Below, piece by piece: positions 59,088-64,000 of a DNA stretch of 64,000 nt (its first letter is position 1; each line of letters starts with the position of its first letter). This DNA is from Anoplopoma fimbria (taxonomy: Eukaryota > Chordata > Actinopteri > Perciformes > Anoplopomatidae). The notes beneath the pieces are model-generated. The model worked only from the letters and a program-made list of their open reading frames with translations, did not search any database and was not told where the DNA came from. A program made the position numbers and the translations under genes. Location of the stretch: contig NC_072467.1 in assembly GCF_027596085.1 (NCBI RefSeq), forward strand, positions 14,067,976 to 14,131,975. The letters run 5' to 3'.

Positions 59088-62000
59088 TGCGAGCTTGTGG
59101 TCACAGTCGGTCTCTCCCCCTCCTTTTCACACCTCAACTTCCAATTTTCTTGTTCTGCATGTTCCGTAGTCCTCACTGTGCTGCACTGTCCATCTGTCCT
59201 GCATAAAACCTTCCTGTCGCCAAAAGGTGCATTTCTGGATTATCCTTACTCCTGCACAACTTTTTGGCATTACTTTATCAACTATTTAAAATTAAATTTT
59301 CTCTTGAACATTCAGCTTCTACTGAATTTACTGTGAGACATCAGTCCAGCTAGGTCATATTCATGATAAGCTTTTGACTATGTCTTCACAGTTCTGTAGA
59401 AACAAAATATTTTTCAATAATGCTGTTAAATTTAAGTGTAAAATACTGCAAAAAAAGCATGATTTGCATCTCCAGTAATAGTGTTTTATCCTGTGCATCA
59501 CTTGTCATTTATTTGCTGATGTTAACATATTTAACATCTAACAGGGATGGGAAGAGTACCAGAATTGTTTTACGCAAGTAAGTAACATAACTGACATAGA
59601 GAGACCAAATACCAGTAGATTGGCTGAGAAGTGCTACTTCACGAATACATGTATGAAAAAACTGGTGCTTTTTTGACCAAGGACATATCTCAAGACCAAA
59701 AAGGAGACTACTTAGGTTTGTGATCAATTAGTCATAACCAAAAATAAAGTGGCAGCTTTTAAGTATTAGGTATTGCAACTAAGTGGTTTAACTATCACTC
59801 TTTCTTCAGGGCATGTTAAAACAAGTGACAGCTCACAGATATACCATGGCTGGTGTAAGCTGCCAGGCAACTGCGATCAGTGTAGTGATGGATAATTGAC
59901 AAGTGCAAACAAGGAGGTAGGTTTGTACATAAAAAGGCATCTTTGAGGTAAGCAAATAATCAGTAACATTGGATGTTCACTGAGCACAGACATTACAAAG
60001 AAAAATACTATAATGGTAGAACATTGAAGGCATATTTAAAGGTATTGCAATTTTACTAGCATCTTTCTCCTGTTGTTGAATTTGAGTCCTTAAATCTTTT
60101 ATGAACCAGCAACAACTTGAGTGGGGCAAAAAGAACTGGCAGCAGGTTAAAACTCAATATAAAAATATTTTTCAGAATGTTACACATGTCTTTAGCTTTG
60201 GAACAACTGGAAAAAGATGCAAGTAGAACTGACATAATCGAGACAATAACTCACCATTTGGTTTTTTGATGCTATGTGTCAAAAATTGTATCCATCTACC
60301 CCAGCAGGCAGCTTCGACTTTTTTGGATATGACTTATTGATTAGAAATCTCAGTAACTCTTTGGTCTCATAACAGTACTGTTCCTTTAAAGAAATTTTCC
60401 TCAAGTAAAGGTTAAATGTATTTGTCTACTTTGATATAGTAAAAAGTTGGTCAGTTTAAAGTAGGTTTCTACTAAGTCTTGACGGAAATATCCATCTCAT
60501 TAGCTGCTAAATGCTCCACAGTGTTCACTAGCTAGTCGCTTAACCTTGTCAGTATCCTTTTTGGTGCGGAGCAGGTATTGTAAAGTAGGTTTTTTAAGAG
60601 CTTTTTTCTTTACTGGAAAGAGCTGCTGATACTATGAGAGCTGTGAGACTGAACCATACAGTAAATGTGCTGTAAAACCAAAACAAAGAGCTGATAGAGG
60701 GGGAAAAAAGTTCAACATCTCTTCATACAATGGTTCAATCTAACTAAACTTTTTTTTCTTTTTCTTTGCATTCTCTACGAATGTCCAGTAACATTAGCAA
60801 TCAGTGCACCTGTGCAAGCCCTTGTTGTGTATGTAACACATAACTCAACGATTAGGATAAAATACCGACGGAAGTGCCCTTTACTTAAGTACAGATGTTA
60901 AATGAAAAATAATGTACGTAAATATTGACTAACTTCTGGTTTCACACAGGATGTGGGTTGAATACAGATAATAGTGCCTTACTTTTTGGTATATCTACAA
61001 ACAGTGTATGAGCTTGAAAAGCGCTGTGGAGCTCATGGTAACAGCTGAGTTGGCTATCATTCTCTGTGGGTTTGTCACTACAAGCAACAATTCAGATTGT
61101 CTCCATTGTTCATATGAAAGTATTGCTTAGTACAGCTTTAAAAGTTCCTGATTTGCGAACCTGTCACTTTTATTCATTCACAAGTATTCAGATTTGAAGG
61201 ATTTTATTAAAAATGCTGTATATCATTTGGAAGGGTATCACATTGACTATCATATAGATTTTACAGGGCATTATAGTATCCTTTATCTTCTTCCCTTCAT
61301 AAAGCACAGCCATTATTATCACTACCATGAAACCCATTTTCTTGAATTTATTTTCCCTCTCCTTCTCCTCCTCTGTCCTCCTAAGGTAGCTCTCGTGTGG
61401 ACTGACGCCTCCATCTCTCCTCACACTTTCTATTTCCTCTCCCAGCTTGTTCTTTCTGCCTTGTTGTGTTTGCTGCCAAATGAGGGGAAAAGCAGATTCC
61501 TTTCTCTACTTCCAATGTTTTTTGTTCACCCTCTCTCCTTTCTCACCAGCCTTTTCTCTCCTCCCTCTGAATCATGTATGTAATGTTGGATTTAATCACA
61601 GTGAAGGGAATTGTAGTGCTTTCACCCTACTGGATAGGGCACATGTATCTGGGGCTCCTGCCTGTTAAACTATTCATGAACTTTTGCTGTGCCTGTAAAC
61701 CTGCCACCATATCACAGTATAATATAGCACTTCCAGACCTGCAGGAGCTAAATAAATGTTTATTTCAACTTAGTTTTTAGTAGCTTTGAGAGTGCATGAT
61801 TGGCTAGAACCGAACATAGAGCTTCTCATGTTCTTCACTCCAAGTCAAAATGGAAAAGTGGCAATGTATAGCATGATAACAATAAATGATTACCACAATA
61901 AAGTCATCTCTCTGTCCTGCTGTCACAAACATTTATAACTTAAACCACATTCCATCTCAACCTATCATTTTCTCCCCAAAAAAGCACAGTGAAATATAAA

Positions 62001-62290
62001 ATACCTTATTGTGTAGGTGGTGTAACAAAGCACATGATCTCACACACCACACAGACTATGGAAGCAAGAAAGAAAATAAGCATATTTCTAAAAACATAAA
62101 TTTATTATTCAGTTCAAGGAAAACTAGTGTGGGTTTTACTTTTTTTGTTTAGTCACAGCAATATTGTAACATACATTCAATAAGTCAAGAGAGAAGACCA
62201 AATGATTGGACAGGCCCAACAAACCTCCTGGTTAGACAAAATTATTTGGGACAGTATAATTATCATAGTTTACAGGCCAACTTTATGCTT
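59086..62290. other. No gene recognised
   Basis: About 3.2 kb of AT-rich intergenic DNA. 60840-60940 carries weak phrases of the companion repeat (ataactcaacgattaggata, aagtgccctttacttaagta). No supported coding exon. Confidence 0.55.
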
Positions 62291-62294
62291 CAAC

Positions 62295-62410
62295 TTTGAC
62301 CCACTGTACTTACTGTCGTTGTGTACATAGTGCTAGCTTTTTCCTGTGCCATGAGGGATTATTAGTGACATTTCAGGCCTGAATATGCTCTATTATCATT
62401 AGGACTCAGC
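62295..62410 (+). repeat. Short dispersed repeat, copy B
   Basis: Counterpart of 6636-6760: gacccactgtacttac, gttgtgtacatagtgctagc, tgccatgagggattatta, gtgacatttcaggcctg. Confidence 0.6.
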
Positions 62411-62860
62411 AACAGTTTGCCTGCTACTAACAAGTTGTTCGCCTCCTCCAATTTCTTTGTGCCCCAGTGTCCCTGGGAGCGGTGTTGGTGGAGGCATAGC
62501 TTCTGGTAGGGTCCCCATAGGGCACAGTGGTCCCAGGGGAGGGGCCAGATCAAGAGTGATTCACTGAACCTACATGATTTGGCCAGAAAGGAGTTGTAGC
62601 AGCTCGCCCTGAAAAATAAAACCCAGTCTCCCTTTTCAATCCAGGGAGTGGAGGCCTTGACATATTGGGTTCGGCAGGGCACAGCCCCAAAGAAAACATG
62701 TACCAGCCTCTGACATCACAGATTGGACCTGGGGATATATAAAGTCACTTTCTGGCAGGGAAAGAAGAGGGGAACTGGTCAAGGAGATGTAATGGTATCA
62801 ACTAGACATAGTTTGGCTAACTTGCCACAAAACTCCTGTACAAGCTGGTCTTGTGGCAAC
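62411..62860. other. GC-richer block, possibly transposon-derived
   Basis: Higher GC than the flanks, with a 106-codon minus-strand open frame (62362-62682) that I do not recognise. It lies directly before a LINE fragment and may be part of the same or a nested element. Confidence 0.35.
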
Positions 62861-63327
62861 AATAAGGAACCCGCTGTAGGAAACCAGCAGTGAAGGAGGC
62901 AGTAGAGCTGAAGAAGGGGGCCTTACAAGCTTGGTTTGCCCAGAGGGTCTGTGAAAAATGCAGACGCCAAAGCTCAAACTGATTAGTTTGGGGGATCTAT
63001 TTGTAAGGACTTTTGTTTGGCCTCATGAACGTTCTGGCAAACCACTGTTGAGGGCTTTACGTAAACTGTTTTCAGCAGGGGGGAAGAACTGCAGATCCGG
63101 ACTGAGAAGATGTTGAGCAGTGGAAAGAGAACTTTGCGGAACTCCTGAACCCCACAAGCATGTCCTCCATGGAAGAGGAGTTTGAAGATTCGGGGCAAGA
63201 CTCATCCATATCCCTTGCAGAGGTCACAGATGTAGTCAAAGAGATACTTGGTGGCAGGGCGCCAGGTTTGACTGAATTTCGCCCTGAGATGCAGAAGGGA
63301 ATGTATTCACAGATTGCTAGATGTTAG
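62861..63327 (+). mobile_element. LINE fragment (start of reverse-transcriptase region)
   Basis: Plus strand at 63115-63327 reads EQWKENFAELLNPTSMSSME, then EDSGQDSSISLAEVTDVVKE and ILGGRAPGLTEFRPEM, the region just before the reverse-transcriptase core in common fish LINEs (W...F..LLN......EV..V...L.G.APG.D.). Upstream, at about 62880-62960, another frame gives KPAVKEAVELKKGALQAW, also typical. Frames are broken; the RT core is missing. Confidence 0.75.
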
Positions 63328-63709
63328 TATTTGAATTCAGTCACTAAGACCCCATTCCCATTTCAAGTGTCATATTTAAATAAAATCCAGATGTGTTTCA
63401 GCAAACGTTGTGTGGGGGCTTCTGCTGTTGCCCGCTTTGCTCACTTGATACTTAATTATGTATTTAATTCAGTTACTTCTGCTCAATACATTACTTAATC
63501 TTATCTTTGAAACAGTCTCCCACTTTGAAGTTGCCTTAGAGTCAGGTTGAGACATTAGCCAAATATTATTAGCAAGCAACTATCCCTAGCTTAACACACA
63601 CCTAAAGAGTCATGTATTCAGCATATCTGAATTCTCCAGAAAAGAGGAGTGGACATCTGCCCGGTGTCCCATCTTCCAAATTCTGCATTTGCATACCATC
63701 ACCAACTTC

Positions 63710-64000
63710 TAAAAAAGATCAACCTCAGATATGCATATGACTTTGTGAGTATTAGAGAGGGGGATAGATGTAAAACTGCTTTCAATACTCCCCGTGGTCA
63801 TTATGAATATTTGGACAAGCATCTGCTTGGAAGATATCCTTATTTTCTCCAAATGCAAGCAGGGGCACGTGCAACATGTGCATTGTGTTCTCTTGAGGAT
63901 TCTGGAGAACCAACTCTTTGTCAAGGCCGAGAAGTGCGAATTCCATGTCTCAGAGGTGTCGTCTGTAGTGTTCGTCATCAAGGACGGGAGCATCCAGTTG
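63710..64000 (+). pseudogene. Ty3/gypsy LTR-retrotransposon reverse-transcriptase remnant
   Basis: Plus-strand frames give [20 protein letters not shown] and, after a break, [18 protein letters not shown], both typical of the Ty3/gypsy Pol reverse transcriptase. The part between them, which should include the palm segment before the catalytic aspartates, is missing or scrambled, and frame shifts occur near 63790-63890. The element runs off the window edge. Non-functional as seen. Confidence 0.75.

Noticed and set aside
62362..62682. 106-codon minus-strand open frame as a gene
   Set aside because: No recognised domain, and it lies beside LINE and dispersed repeat sequence; kept only as a possible transposon block.

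Overview
The window is nuclear DNA of a ray-finned fish, most likely a percomorph teleost. The signs are split genes with GT-AG introns, very long CA/GT microsatellites, tRNA-headed V-SINE copies with their L2-type LINE partner, Tc1/mariner, hAT and Harbinger relics, and several short dispersed repeats that I recognise as common in percomorph fishes. No operon, CRISPR array, phage or bacterial gene is present.

One host gene can be supported. Positions 39 to 43421 on the plus strand carry the last nine coding exons of a cytosolic carboxypeptidase (M14 family, Nna1/CCP group). All eight introns are GT-AG and every exon junction keeps the frame. Together the exons give about 447 residues: the end of the CCP N-domain, the whole metallocarboxypeptidase domain (HPGE, NRQW, HGHS and the YTMEST glutamate are all present) and an acidic C-terminal tail with a stop at 43419-43421. 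Residue-level resemblance from memory favours agbl1 (CCP4) over its paralogue agtpbp1 (CCP1). The 5' part of the gene lies upstream of the window. A poly(A) signal at 45814, followed by a GT-rich stretch, probably marks the 3' end.

The introns hold most of the other content. Intron 1 has a LINE fragment. Intron 2 has GT tracts, a 65-bp-period satellite, a TIR-bearing MITE and a 138-bp tandem duplication. Intron 3 has a 22-bp minisatellite, a pair of perfect hairpins, GT/CA tracts and a decayed Harbinger transposase. The last intron (16 kb) has a Tc1 element with intact ends and a broken transposase, a near-perfect 61-bp hairpin, two tandem copies of a hAT-derived unit, an L2-type LINE end fused to a SINE head, and a possible unannotated exon near 41.0 kb.

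From 45.8 to 64.0 kb I see no host gene. That part holds LINE pieces, an 11-bp minisatellite, a complete V-SINE, perfect hairpins, microsatellites, a recent 226-bp-period tandem duplication and, at the right edge, a decayed Ty3/gypsy reverse transcriptase.

I did not find a convincing new biological system. The most interesting leads are the candidate in-frame exon at 40994-41092, the cluster of perfect short-loop inverted repeats, the SINE-LINE chimera and the microsatellites that abut splice donors.
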